Positions 1 to 5,689 of a stretch of DNA of 5,980 nucleotides are shown here, piece after piece. Positions within the stretch are counted from its first letter, which is position 1. Every line of letters starts with the position of its first letter. Under the pieces are notes generated by a model that saw only the letters and a program-made list of their open reading frames with translations, ran no database searches and was not told the origin of the DNA. The position numbers were made by a program, and so were the translations under genes. This stretch comes from Aestuariivirga sp. Its GTDB lineage: Bacteria > Pseudomonadota > Alphaproteobacteria > Rhizobiales > Aestuariivirgaceae. The DNA lies in contig JADCDC010000094.1 in the NCBI GenBank assembly GCA_020252385.1, forward strand, positions 1 to 5,980, written 5' to 3'.

Positions 1-399
1 CTGCGCCCGATCGCGACTGCGGCCATCGGCGCGGTGACGGCCTGGATGGGTGTGGTGACGGTGGGGCTTATGCTGCTGGGTCGGCCCGTCGCGGCGGCGC
101 TTTCGGACGACGCCGAGGTGGTTGGGCTGGCCGCGGCGATGTTCGTGGCGGTCGCCGTGATCCAGATCTTCGATGGCATCCAGTCCACCGCGCTGGGCGC
201 GCTGCGGGGAGCCGCGGATTTCAACTGGCCCACCGCCTTCACGCTGGCGTGCTACTGGCTGTTCGCCCTGCCGCTGGCCTGGGGCATCGGCATCGCCGCG
301 GGAGTTGGGCCGCTCGGGGTCTGGGCAGGCTACGGAGCGGGGATCGTGCTGGCCGCACTCGTGCTGCCCCTGAGGTTCTTGCGGCTCTCGCAGGGCTGA
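1..399 (+). CDS. MATE family efflux transporter, C-terminal part (5' end outside window)
   Basis: This is the C-terminal 132 residues of an integral inner-membrane protein; the frame is open from the first base of the window to a TGA at 397-399. The visible part holds about four hydrophobic helices, roughly residues 7-27, 41-60, 73-98 and 104-125, separated by short loops. Between the second and third helix lies the segment QIFDGIQSTALGALRGAADF, which strongly resembles the conserved D-G-x-Q-x-x-x-x-G-x-LRG region of the C-terminal half of MATE (NorM/DinF-type) exporters. A proline and a YW pair follow, as usual in the family. MATE proteins export cationic drugs and metabolites in exchange for Na+ or H+; the substrate cannot be told from this fragment. 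The ion-binding N-terminal half is outside the window. The next gene lies 75 nt downstream on the same strand, so co-transcription is possible but unproven. Family assignment is firm, subfamily is not. Confidence 0.88.
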   Translation: MRPIATAAIGAVTAWMGVVTVGLMLLGRPVAAALSDDAEVVGLAAAMFVAVAVIQIFDGIQSTALGALRGAADFNWPTAFTLACYWLFALPLAWGIGIAAGVGPLGVWAGYGAGIVLAALVLPLRFLRLSQG

Positions 400-444
400 T
401 CACCGCAACGGGAAACCTCAAATCGACATAATCCCGACGGAGCG

Positions 445-463
445 TCCCCCCGCGCGAGGGGAG
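445..463 (+). promoter_or_regulatory. Possible hairpin overlapping the ribosome-binding region of the EEP gene
   Basis: TCCCC at 445-449 can pair with GGGGA at 458-462 across an eight-base loop. The right arm contains the purine run GAGGGGAG (456-463), the only Shine-Dalgarno-like sequence before the ATG at 475. The spacer is long, about 11 nt. If the hairpin forms, it would hide part of the ribosome-binding site. The stem is only 5 bp, so this is a weak inference. I see nothing else in the 75-nt gap between the MATE and EEP genes; in particular there is no stem followed by a T-run that would separate their transcripts. Confidence 0.25.
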
Positions 464-474
464 ACGGCAGCTGA

Positions 475-1374
475 ATGGGACGCGTGTTTGATCGGGTGCT
501 GCACTCGGCCATTGCCGGCGTCGCGGCGTTGGCGCTTCTGTCCTTCGCGCAGTCCGTCCATCCGTTCTTCGATTCGCTCTCGCACTTCCGTCTGCACATG
601 GCCGTGCTGCTCGGCGCCTGCGCTGTCCTTCTTCTCCTCCGGCGTGACTGGGCTGCGGCCCTGCCGGTTTTGCTCGTGGCGGCCGCCGCCCTCGCCATGA
701 CGGGACCCGCACTGCAGCGCGTCGAGCCTGTGCCTGAGGCCGACGTCACGCTCCTCCAGTTCAACACCCGCTTCGACAATGCCACGCCCCAGGCGATCAT
801 CGCGGAGGTCCAAACCCTGCGGCCGGATGTGGTCACGCTGCAGGAAGTGTCGCCCAACACCTCCGTCATCCTCGAGCAGATACAGCAAGCCTACCCTTAC
901 CAGCTGTCCTGCCCCTTCTCTGGCGTCGGCGGCGTTGCGGTGCTGAGCCGGCATCGCTTCACGGCGAAGCATTGCAAGGCGGGCGCTGGCCTCGCCTGGG
1001 CGCGCATCGATCTTGGCCAACGGGAGGTCAGCGTGGCGAGCCTCCATCTGCACTGGCCCTGGCCCCACGGCCAGGCGCAGCAGGTGGCGGCCTTCATCCC
1101 CGTGCTCGCAGCACTGCCAGCGCCCGTGGTGATCGCGGGCGACTTCAACGCCGCACCCTGGAGCGCTGCCGTGGCGCGCCTCGCCGCAGCCTCCGGCACG
1201 GTCGTCGCACCGGGGCTCCGCTTCACGCTCAAGAGGACGCTTCCGGGCCTCGGGTCCGTGCCCGTGCTGCCCATCGACCATGTGCTTGTTTCAACCGGCG
1301 CCTCGGCGGAGATCACGCTTGGCAAGGACGCCGGCTCCGATCACCTGCCGCTCCTGGCGCGGATCAGGTTCTAG
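475..1374 (+). CDS. Membrane-anchored endonuclease/exonuclease/phosphatase (EEP) superfamily protein, VanJ/YafD-like
   Basis: The 299-residue protein has three N-terminal hydrophobic helices (about 11-27, 41-55 and 60-78) followed by a complete EEP fold. The arginine pair at 56-57, between helices 2 and 3, together with the basic N-terminus, predicts by the positive-inside rule that the catalytic domain faces the periplasm. The EEP catalytic series is intact: N97 (LLQFN), E124 (TLQEV), H191/H193 (HLHW), D223 and N225 (AGDFN), D268-H269 (IDHV) and the terminal D289-H290 (SDHLP). These residues bind Mg2+ and cleave phosphodiester or phosphomonoester bonds. The architecture matches VanJ-like proteins, one of which has been linked to undecaprenyl-pyrophosphate dephosphorylation and glycopeptide resistance; a nuclease or lipid-phosphate role is equally open. 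Two cysteines (C146, C167) could form a disulfide if the domain is periplasmic. The ATG was chosen because it precedes the first helix with a short basic lead. The gene converges on the amidohydrolase gene and overlaps it by 4 nt. Confidence 0.87.
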   Translation: MGRVFDRVLHSAIAGVAALALLSFAQSVHPFFDSLSHFRLHMAVLLGACAVLLLLRRDWAAALPVLLVAAAALAMTGPALQRVEPVPEADVTLLQFNTRFDNATPQAIIAEVQTLRPDVVTLQEVSPNTSVILEQIQQAYPYQLSCPFSGVGGVAVLSRHRFTAKHCKAGAGLAWARIDLGQREVSVASLHLHWPWPHGQAQQVAAFIPVLAALPAPVVIAGDFNAAPWSAAVARLAAASGTVVAPGLRFTLKRTLPGLGSVPVLPIDHVLVSTGASAEITLGKDAGSDHLPLLARIRF

Positions 1375-3044
1375 GCCTCGAAGGTCACCCGCCCGTCGCA
1401 GATCGTCACCTGCGGCCGCACGTTGACGATCTGGTTCTTGGGCGTCTGCTCCATGTCGGCGTCGAGCACCACGACGTCGGCGAGGAAGCCTTCCTTCAGC
1501 GTGCCCTTTGCATGCTCCATGAACTCCGTGTAGGCGCCCGCCGCGGTGAAGGCGTGGAGCGTGTCCATCAGGCTCTGCGCCTGGGGCGGGCAGTCGGCGC
1601 ACATCGGCACCGCGGTCATCGCCGCCTGCATGCCAAGGAAGGGGCTCAAGGGTGCGACCGGCCAGTCGGATGAGAAGGCGATCACCGCACCCGTCTCGCG
1701 CAGCGTCTGCCAGGCATAGGCCCAGGGCAGCTTGTCGCCCACGCGTGAGAGGATGGGTTCATGCGGATTGCCCGGTACGCCCACACCCGCGATCGGCTGC
1801 AACGAGGCGATGACGCCCAGTTCCCGAAGGCGCGGGATATCGGCGGGGTCGATCATCTCGATGTGCTCGATCCTGTGTCGCGAGTCGCGCCGGCCATTGG
1901 CCCTGGCCGCCGCCTCATATGCATCGAGCGTGCGCCTGACACCGCCATCGCCGATCGCATGGGTCGCAATCTGCAGCCCGTGGCGGTCGGCGCGGGTGAT
2001 GATCTCGGTGAAGTCTTCCGCCGTGAACAGGGGAGCGCCCATGTTCTCCGGCTGGTCGGGATAGCCCTCGAGCATCAGCGCGGTATAGGTCTCGAGCACG
2101 CCGTCGATGAAGATCTTCACCCGGTCCGAGTGCAGCATGTCGCCGCCTGGCCGGTGGCGGCCATAGCGGGCGCGCATCTCGGCCGCCTCCTCGACGCGCG
2201 CATTCTCGAAGGTGTTCTTGTGATGGAACGGGATCTCGACCCGGCAATCGAGTTCGCCCGCCTCGCGCAGCGCCTCGAGCAGTTCGAGCTGATACCAGTT
2301 GCCGTCCATGTTGTGCATCGAGGTGATGCCGAGCGAGGCCGCATGCGCGATGCCCTGCTTGAAATAGCGCATGTCGAGCGCGCGCTGCTCCGGCGTCGCG
2401 GGCGGCACCGGGTTCTCGCCCGTGGTCATGCCGAGCCACTCGCGGCCCCCGGTCGGCGTCAGCGCCTGGGCCAGCATGTAGGCTGCGGGCTCGCGCAGTT
2501 CGCCCGTGGCGATCCCGTGCTCGTCGAGCACGATCTCGTTGCCGGTCGGAAGGGCGCGTCCCTGCATGATCCCCGCGGCTTCGAGTGCGCGGGTGTTGGC
2601 CCACATGGTGTGGTGGTCGAAGCAGAAGGCGATGAAGGGAATGTCGTTGACGATGCGGTCGAGGATCTGCCGCGTCATCGGCTCGCCGAAGGCATTGTGC
2701 GAGATGCCGGTGGCGAGCAGCACCCGTTCGCCCGGCCGCTCCTTGCGGTAGGCCGCCACCTTGCTGGCGATGGCCTCGAAGCCCTCGATCCCGTTCAGCA
2801 TCAGCGTGTCGAGTTCGACGGCACCTCCGAACAGATGCACATGCCCCTCGATGATTCCCGGCATCACCGTCTTCATCCCCGCATCGATCACTTTGGAGTG
2901 GCGGGCCTTCAGCCCGAGGACGTCGTCCCGCGTGCCGATGCGGAGAATGCGGTTGCCGCCGATCGCCACTGCCTCTGCGAAGGGCCGTGCGGGGTCCATG
3001 GTGATGACGCGTGCATTGGTGATCAGGATGTCGGCGGATGTCAT
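1371..3044 (-). CDS. YtcJ-type metal-dependent amidohydrolase (Amidohydrolase_3 family)
   Basis: This 557-residue protein has typical length and order for the YtcJ/N-substituted-formamide deformylase-like branch of the amidohydrolase superfamily. A small beta-sandwich segment opens it (ADILITNARVITMD, with IGG at 28-30). Next come the metal-binding HxH in MPGIIEGHVH (H68, H70), a candidate bridging lysine in VKIFIDGV (K310), H362 in THAIGDGG, H394 in RIEHIE and the catalytic D460 in FSSDWPV. The C-terminal strand segment (GFLADVVVLDAD) completes the sandwich. The metal site therefore looks intact. There is no signal peptide, so it is probably cytoplasmic. Family members hydrolyse amide or formamide bonds, but substrates are mostly unknown and none can be named here; FDHHTMWANTRAL (142-154) marks a substrate-pocket loop. 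The frame stays open upstream to 3227, but the extra 61 residues lack family resemblance and run antisense to the small ORF, so the ATG at 3044, directly before the first strand, was chosen. That ATG has no clear Shine-Dalgarno sequence. Confidence 0.92.
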   Translation of the reverse strand: MTSADILITNARVITMDPARPFAEAVAIGGNRILRIGTRDDVLGLKARHSKVIDAGMKTVMPGIIEGHVHLFGGAVELDTLMLNGIEGFEAIASKVAAYRKERPGERVLLATGISHNAFGEPMTRQILDRIVNDIPFIAFCFDHHTMWANTRALEAAGIMQGRALPTGNEIVLDEHGIATGELREPAAYMLAQALTPTGGREWLGMTTGENPVPPATPEQRALDMRYFKQGIAHAASLGITSMHNMDGNWYQLELLEALREAGELDCRVEIPFHHKNTFENARVEEAAEMRARYGRHRPGGDMLHSDRVKIFIDGVLETYTALMLEGYPDQPENMGAPLFTAEDFTEIITRADRHGLQIATHAIGDGGVRRTLDAYEAAARANGRRDSRHRIEHIEMIDPADIPRLRELGVIASLQPIAGVGVPGNPHEPILSRVGDKLPWAYAWQTLRETGAVIAFSSDWPVAPLSPFLGMQAAMTAVPMCADCPPQAQSLMDTLHAFTAAGAYTEFMEHAKGTLKEGFLADVVVLDADMEQTPKNQIVNVRPQVTICDGRVTFEA

Positions 3045-3062
3045 GCAGGCGAATTTGCCCGC

Positions 3063-3091
3063 TTGACGAAAGTTCGGCAAGACCTCACCTT
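3063..3091 (+). promoter_or_regulatory. Candidate promoter for the small ORF transcript
   Basis: TTGACG at 3063-3068 is a good sigma-70-type -35 element and is the form often seen in alphaproteobacteria. Seventeen bases later CACCTT (3086-3091) sits at the -10 position but matches the consensus poorly. Transcription would start near 3098, giving a leader of about 29 nt before the small ORF. It overlaps the promoter-like sequence on the opposite strand. The -35 is seen directly; the -10 and start site are inference. Confidence 0.35.
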
Positions 3092-3106
3092 GTCTGCCAG
3101 TGTCAA
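3078..3106 (-). promoter_or_regulatory. Candidate promoter for the amidohydrolase gene
   Basis: Read on the minus strand, 3106-3101 is a perfect TTGACA -35 hexamer. With a 17-base spacer the -10 position falls at 3083-3078 (GTCTTG), a weak match. The predicted start near 3071 gives a leader of about 27 nt before the ATG at 3044. Together with the plus-strand TTGACG, the two -35 elements form an inverted TTGAC...GTCAA pair flanking about 34 bp, which could alternatively be an operator. Confidence 0.35.
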
Positions 3107-3110
3107 CAAC

Positions 3111-3125
3111 GAAAGGAGGTGATCC
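3111..3125 (+). promoter_or_regulatory. Extended Shine-Dalgarno sequence, near-complete complement of the 16S rRNA 3' end
   Basis: GAAAGGAGGTGATCC is the exact reverse complement of GGATCACCTCCTTTC, the sequence at the 3' end of alphaproteobacterial 16S rRNA genes as I recall it; the E. coli end (GGATCACCTCCTTA) would match over 13 nt. The GGAGG core ends 7 nt before the ATG at 3127, which is ideal spacing. Ordinary genes in the window have at most a 4-6 nt Shine-Dalgarno match. It decides the start of the small ORF. Confidence 0.8.
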
Positions 3126-3180
3126 GATGTCGAGTGAGTTCACTGTGTCTGGAACGGGCTTGAACAGGATCGCAGCCTCC
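3115..3180 (+). ncRNA. Predicted SD-sequestering RNA fold within the small ORF transcript
   Basis: GGAGG (3115-3119) is complementary to CCTCC (3176-3180), and GATCC (3121-3125) to GGATC (3167-3171). These give two 5-bp helices separated by an asymmetric internal loop of T3120 against GCAG 3172-3175. The enclosed 41 nt contain the start codon and a small hairpin with arms AGTG (3133-3136) and CACT (3141-3144). The 3' arm resembles the 16S anti-Shine-Dalgarno region (GGATC, then CCTCC) with a few extra bases between its halves. The pairing is read directly from the sequence; that it forms in the cell is inference. Confidence 0.4.
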
Positions 3181-3198
3181 GCCTTCGCGCGGAGCTGA
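3127..3198 (+). CDS. Small ORF, 23 codons, unknown function (microprotein or leader peptide)
   Basis: ATG at 3127 opens a 23-codon frame ending at TGA 3196-3198. The peptide starts MSSEFTVSGTG, continues LNRIAASAF and ends ARS. It is serine- and alanine-rich, slightly basic (one Glu, two Arg), and has no membrane helix, cysteine or recognisable motif. Evidence for translation is the exceptional ribosome-binding site 7 nt upstream, a plausible promoter before it and a strong terminator 36 nt after the stop, which together make a self-contained monocistronic unit of about 170 nt. It lies between the divergently oriented amidohydrolase gene and the convergent dabA gene. Bases 3167-3180 inside the frame can pair with its own Shine-Dalgarno sequence, so translation may be controlled by folding, or the RNA rather than the peptide may be the product. 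I do not recognise the peptide and assign no function. It is not an attenuation leader for dabA, which is on the other strand. Confidence 0.55.
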   Translation: MSSEFTVSGTGLNRIAASAFARS

Positions 3199-3234
3199 CG
3201 CCACGATCGGGACGCCTCCAGGCGCATCTCACGG

Positions 3235-3267
3235 AAAAGGCCGCTCGCGGGAGCGGCCTTTTTTCTT
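3235..3267 (+). terminator. Bidirectional intrinsic terminator shared by the small ORF and dabA
   Basis: GGCCGCTC (3239-3246) and GAGCGGCC (3251-3258) form a perfect 8-bp GC-rich stem with a GCGG loop. On the plus strand a run of six T (3259-3264) follows, then CTT. On the minus strand the same stem is followed by four T (the complement of AAAA at 3235-3238). It therefore ends the plus-strand small transcript strongly and can also end the minus-strand dabBA transcript, whose stop codon lies at 3274-3276. A smaller hairpin with CGCC/GGCG arms (3213-3216, 3221-3224) precedes it on the plus strand. Confidence 0.88.
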
Positions 3268-3273
3268 GTCCCG

Positions 3274-5658
3274 TCACGCGGCCTGCTTCGCGCCGCCCGG
3301 CTGCACCGCTTCCCATTGCAGGCCGGGGCGGTAGCGCTGGCTCACCCGCCCGTCCTCGAGCGTGAAGAGCGAGAGCCAGCCATTGTCGAACAGCGCCCGC
3401 ACGCCAACGTGCTTCGCCAGCACCTCGGTGATGGCCTCTGCAGGCGCCTCGATCATCACGGAAAGCCTGAGCGGTTCGTGCGCCAGGCGCTCGCCGTCAT
3501 GCACCGCCTGCCAGGGCAGCCCCGGGCGCAGCGTGCCGCCATTGCCCTGCAGCACGCCAATGCCGCCCACCACATTGTGGATCAGCTTGTTGCTGCCGCC
3601 GAAGGTGTCGGGCGCGAGCGATGAGCCGTAGTACTGGAGGCTGATCCAGCTCGCCACCACCACGGGCGCGGTGATGATGAGTTCGAGCGTGCCGAAGCCC
3701 TTGTCGGCCCGCCAGTCGTAGCTGTGCAGGAAGGCGCGCCCGCCGAGGTCCACGCCCGCCGTCGCAGGCCGTGGTGCCGCGATGAAGGCGGCGCATCCGG
3801 CGAGCGCCCATTCGGGCCTCACCTCCGCCCAGTTCCGTGCCCGCTCCTCGATCGAGGCGGCGGTGGCGCCCGGAAGCCTCTGCGCGCGCTCGGCGCGGGC
3901 GAGCTTTCCGGCCTGCGCCAGCCACTCCTGTGCCTTGGCGATGTCGCCGGCATGAGTGGCCGTTGCCGGCACGTCGTGGAGGATCACGGCGTCGGTAGTC
4001 GTCTCGTGCTGGCCCGCCACGAACAGCGTGTCCTCGGGCAGGCTGATGCCGTGGGCGGCAAGACCGGCGCGCGCCTCGGGGTCGTTCAGGATCTGTGCGA
4101 GCAGCCGCGCGGAGACGTCACCCGTCTGCCCGCCGCAGGCGCCGCAGTGATAGGCGCTCTCATGCGGGTTGTTGGTCACATGCGCCCCATGGCCCAGCAG
4201 CAGCACCAGCCTGGCGTGGCCCGTGGTCATGCTCATCGCCCGCAGCACGGTGGCGGCGGTTGCTGCCTTGGCCTCGGCCGAAAGCCCGCCCTCGACGCGC
4301 GGCATGGGCTCCGCCGGAGCCCGTCCCTGGCCCATGCCCAGCCCGTCCTTGACGAGCTTCAGCGCATAGGCGGGCCCCGCCGCCTCCACGAAGGCGAAGG
4401 AGGAGACGGCCGCCTGCCGGAAGCGGCCCCAGGCGCGCGTCGCCCGCGCACTGATGCGGGTGGCCTGTTCGTCCTTGGGGTTCGCATGGCCCGTGGTGGT
4501 CAGCGTCGGGTTGAGCAGCACCGGAAGATGCGGCTCGATCAGGTCCGTGCCGTGCGGCCTGTGCGCCACCGGCAGGCCGAAGAAGCCGGCAAAGCCGATG
4601 GTCTCGATCGCGGGGTCGACGCTTTCGAGTGCGCGGCGGAACACCTCCGAGCGCACATCGATGCAGAAGGCGGCCTGTAGGGCGGGCCTGCCGGCAGCGC
4701 CGCGCGGGCCTGAGAGGCCGGCCGCGAGCTTCCTCTGGTGGGCACGCTCGGCCGCATCCTGCAGGATCGCGTCCACCACCTGCGAAGGAGTCGCTTCCAC
4801 CTTGCGCTCATGCTGGGACAGCGTCTCGGCCCAGGCGGGTGCGATGGCAGGCACATGGGCGAAGACCGCCTCCTCGAAGATCAGCCGGATCGCCAGCAGG
4901 TCGGAGATGGTCGCGTCGGCCGCGCCCTTGAGTTCCGCCTCCCACAGCAGCCAGCGCGCATGCTGCGCCCAGCCGCCAAGGTCGATCAGCAGGCGGTGGA
5001 ACACCGTCTCCGCCGCCTCCGCGGTGATGCCAAGGCGCTCGGCGGCGCGCAGGATGGCGCGCTCAGGCGTGTCGGGGGCTTCCGCCACATGGGCGCAGAA
5101 GCCCTTGAGGCCGGCGATCTCAGGCGTCAGGTCATGCACCGCCCAGTCGCGCCAGGCGGCAAAGGCAGTCTTGCCGGGGGCGGGCGACCACAGCGCCTGG
5201 CCGCGGTCGAAATGGCCCGCCGCCCACAGGCCGAAGCTCTTGGCGATGACCGAGGTCCAGTCGATGCCCGTCGCCTTGCCCGCCAGCGCTGCGATGGTGG
5301 GAAGGGCCGTAGGCGCAGCACTCTCCTTGGCGCTCTCGGCCTTGAGCGAGGCGAGGTCGCGGGGCTTCAGCGGCGCGGCGCTGGCGGCCAGTGCGCCTGC
5401 GAGGTCCTCCTCGCTGATGGCGCCCGAAGCGATGGCGGCGCGGTAGTCGGCGCGCTCCCGCGTCAGCCTGATGCCGGCCACCCGCCCGAGGAGCGCGGAG
5501 GCGGTGGCAAGGTCGAGGCCGGTCTGCCCAAGGAAGGGGTTGACGGCAACCGTCGCCGAGAGCGGGAAGGCGGGCGGAATGGAGCGCGCTGCCTGTTCCG
5601 CGGCCTTGAGCAGGTCGGACACGCGCGCCGGCGCGATCTGCGGATGCTTCATGAACAT
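3274..5658 (-). CDS. dabA: DabA (DUF2309/UPF0753), zinc-binding subunit of the DAB inorganic-carbon accumulation complex
   Basis: The 794-residue protein is a full-length DUF2309 member. DabA with the membrane subunit DabB forms a complex that takes up CO2 and hydrates it to bicarbonate inside the cell, driven by the cation gradient; it is peripheral, on the cytoplasmic side. The four beta-carbonic-anhydrase-like site residues are present: C332 and D334 in FCIDVRSE, H490 in LLGHGAH, and C505 in HCGACGG. The 15-residue H-to-C distance equals that between H524 and C539 of the characterised Halothiobacillus protein. The N-terminal region includes AVNPFLG, typical of the family, and the C-terminal part contains the conserved SYDWRADKGFGTLELI and SLQYYGS blocks. 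Of the possible starts, the ATG at 5658 has GGAGA (5664-5668) 5 nt upstream. An ATG two codons on (5652) would have an 11-nt spacer, and a TTG at 5673 lacks support. It follows dabB by 31 nt in an operon and ends just before the shared terminator. Confidence 0.95.
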   Translation of the reverse strand: MFMKHPQIAPARVSDLLKAAEQAARSIPPAFPLSATVAVNPFLGQTGLDLATASALLGRVAGIRLTRERADYRAAIASGAISEEDLAGALAASAAPLKPRDLASLKAESAKESAAPTALPTIAALAGKATGIDWTSVIAKSFGLWAAGHFDRGQALWSPAPGKTAFAAWRDWAVHDLTPEIAGLKGFCAHVAEAPDTPERAILRAAERLGITAEAAETVFHRLLIDLGGWAQHARWLLWEAELKGAADATISDLLAIRLIFEEAVFAHVPAIAPAWAETLSQHERKVEATPSQVVDAILQDAAERAHQRKLAAGLSGPRGAAGRPALQAAFCIDVRSEVFRRALESVDPAIETIGFAGFFGLPVAHRPHGTDLIEPHLPVLLNPTLTTTGHANPKDEQATRISARATRAWGRFRQAAVSSFAFVEAAGPAYALKLVKDGLGMGQGRAPAEPMPRVEGGLSAEAKAATAATVLRAMSMTTGHARLVLLLGHGAHVTNNPHESAYHCGACGGQTGDVSARLLAQILNDPEARAGLAAHGISLPEDTLFVAGQHETTTDAVILHDVPATATHAGDIAKAQEWLAQAGKLARAERAQRLPGATAASIEERARNWAEVRPEWALAGCAAFIAAPRPATAGVDLGGRAFLHSYDWRADKGFGTLELIITAPVVVASWISLQYYGSSLAPDTFGGSNKLIHNVVGGIGVLQGNGGTLRPGLPWQAVHDGERLAHEPLRLSVMIEAPAEAITEVLAKHVGVRALFDNGWLSLFTLEDGRVSQRYRPGLQWEAVQPGGAKQAA

Positions 5659-5663
5659 GGGTG

Positions 5664-5668
5664 TCTCC
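5664..5668 (-). promoter_or_regulatory. Ribosome-binding site of dabA
   Basis: On the minus strand GGAGA lies 5 nt before the ATG at 5658 and 11 nt before the alternative ATG at 5652. It favours the first ATG and excludes the upstream in-frame TTG at 5673, which lies before it. Confidence 0.6.
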
Positions 5669-5689
5669 AGCAAGGCGTTGGTTTCTGTG

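Noticed and set aside
418..1281. Minus-strand open frame (287 codons) opposite the EEP gene
   Set aside because: The EEP catalytic motifs are all on the plus strand. The opposite frame gives a low-complexity charged translation with no motif.
1761..3122. Long plus-strand open frame (453 codons) across the amidohydrolase gene
   Set aside because: It is antisense to a clearly conserved gene and its translation is rich in Arg, His, Gly and Ala without motifs, the usual shadow of GC-rich codon bias.
3111..3125. Remnant of a 16S rRNA gene end, or an rRNA-linked integration scar
   Set aside because: Only 15 nt match and the similarity stops right after GGATCC's position on the 16S side. The spacing to an ATG with an open frame explains the match better as a Shine-Dalgarno sequence.
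3213..3224. Small CGCC/GGCG hairpin as a separate terminator
   Set aside because: The stem is only 4 bp and has no T-run after it; it is at most an accessory hairpin before the real terminator.
3045..3227. A 61-residue N-terminal extension of the amidohydrolase in open frame on the minus strand
   Set aside because: It has no family resemblance, runs antisense to the small ORF and its ribosome-binding site, and would place the start upstream of the candidate promoter. The family's first strand begins directly at the ATG at 3044.
5659..5673. TTG start of dabA at 5673 giving five extra residues
   Set aside because: The GGAGA ribosome-binding site lies downstream of that TTG and 5 nt before the ATG at 5658, so the ATG is preferred.
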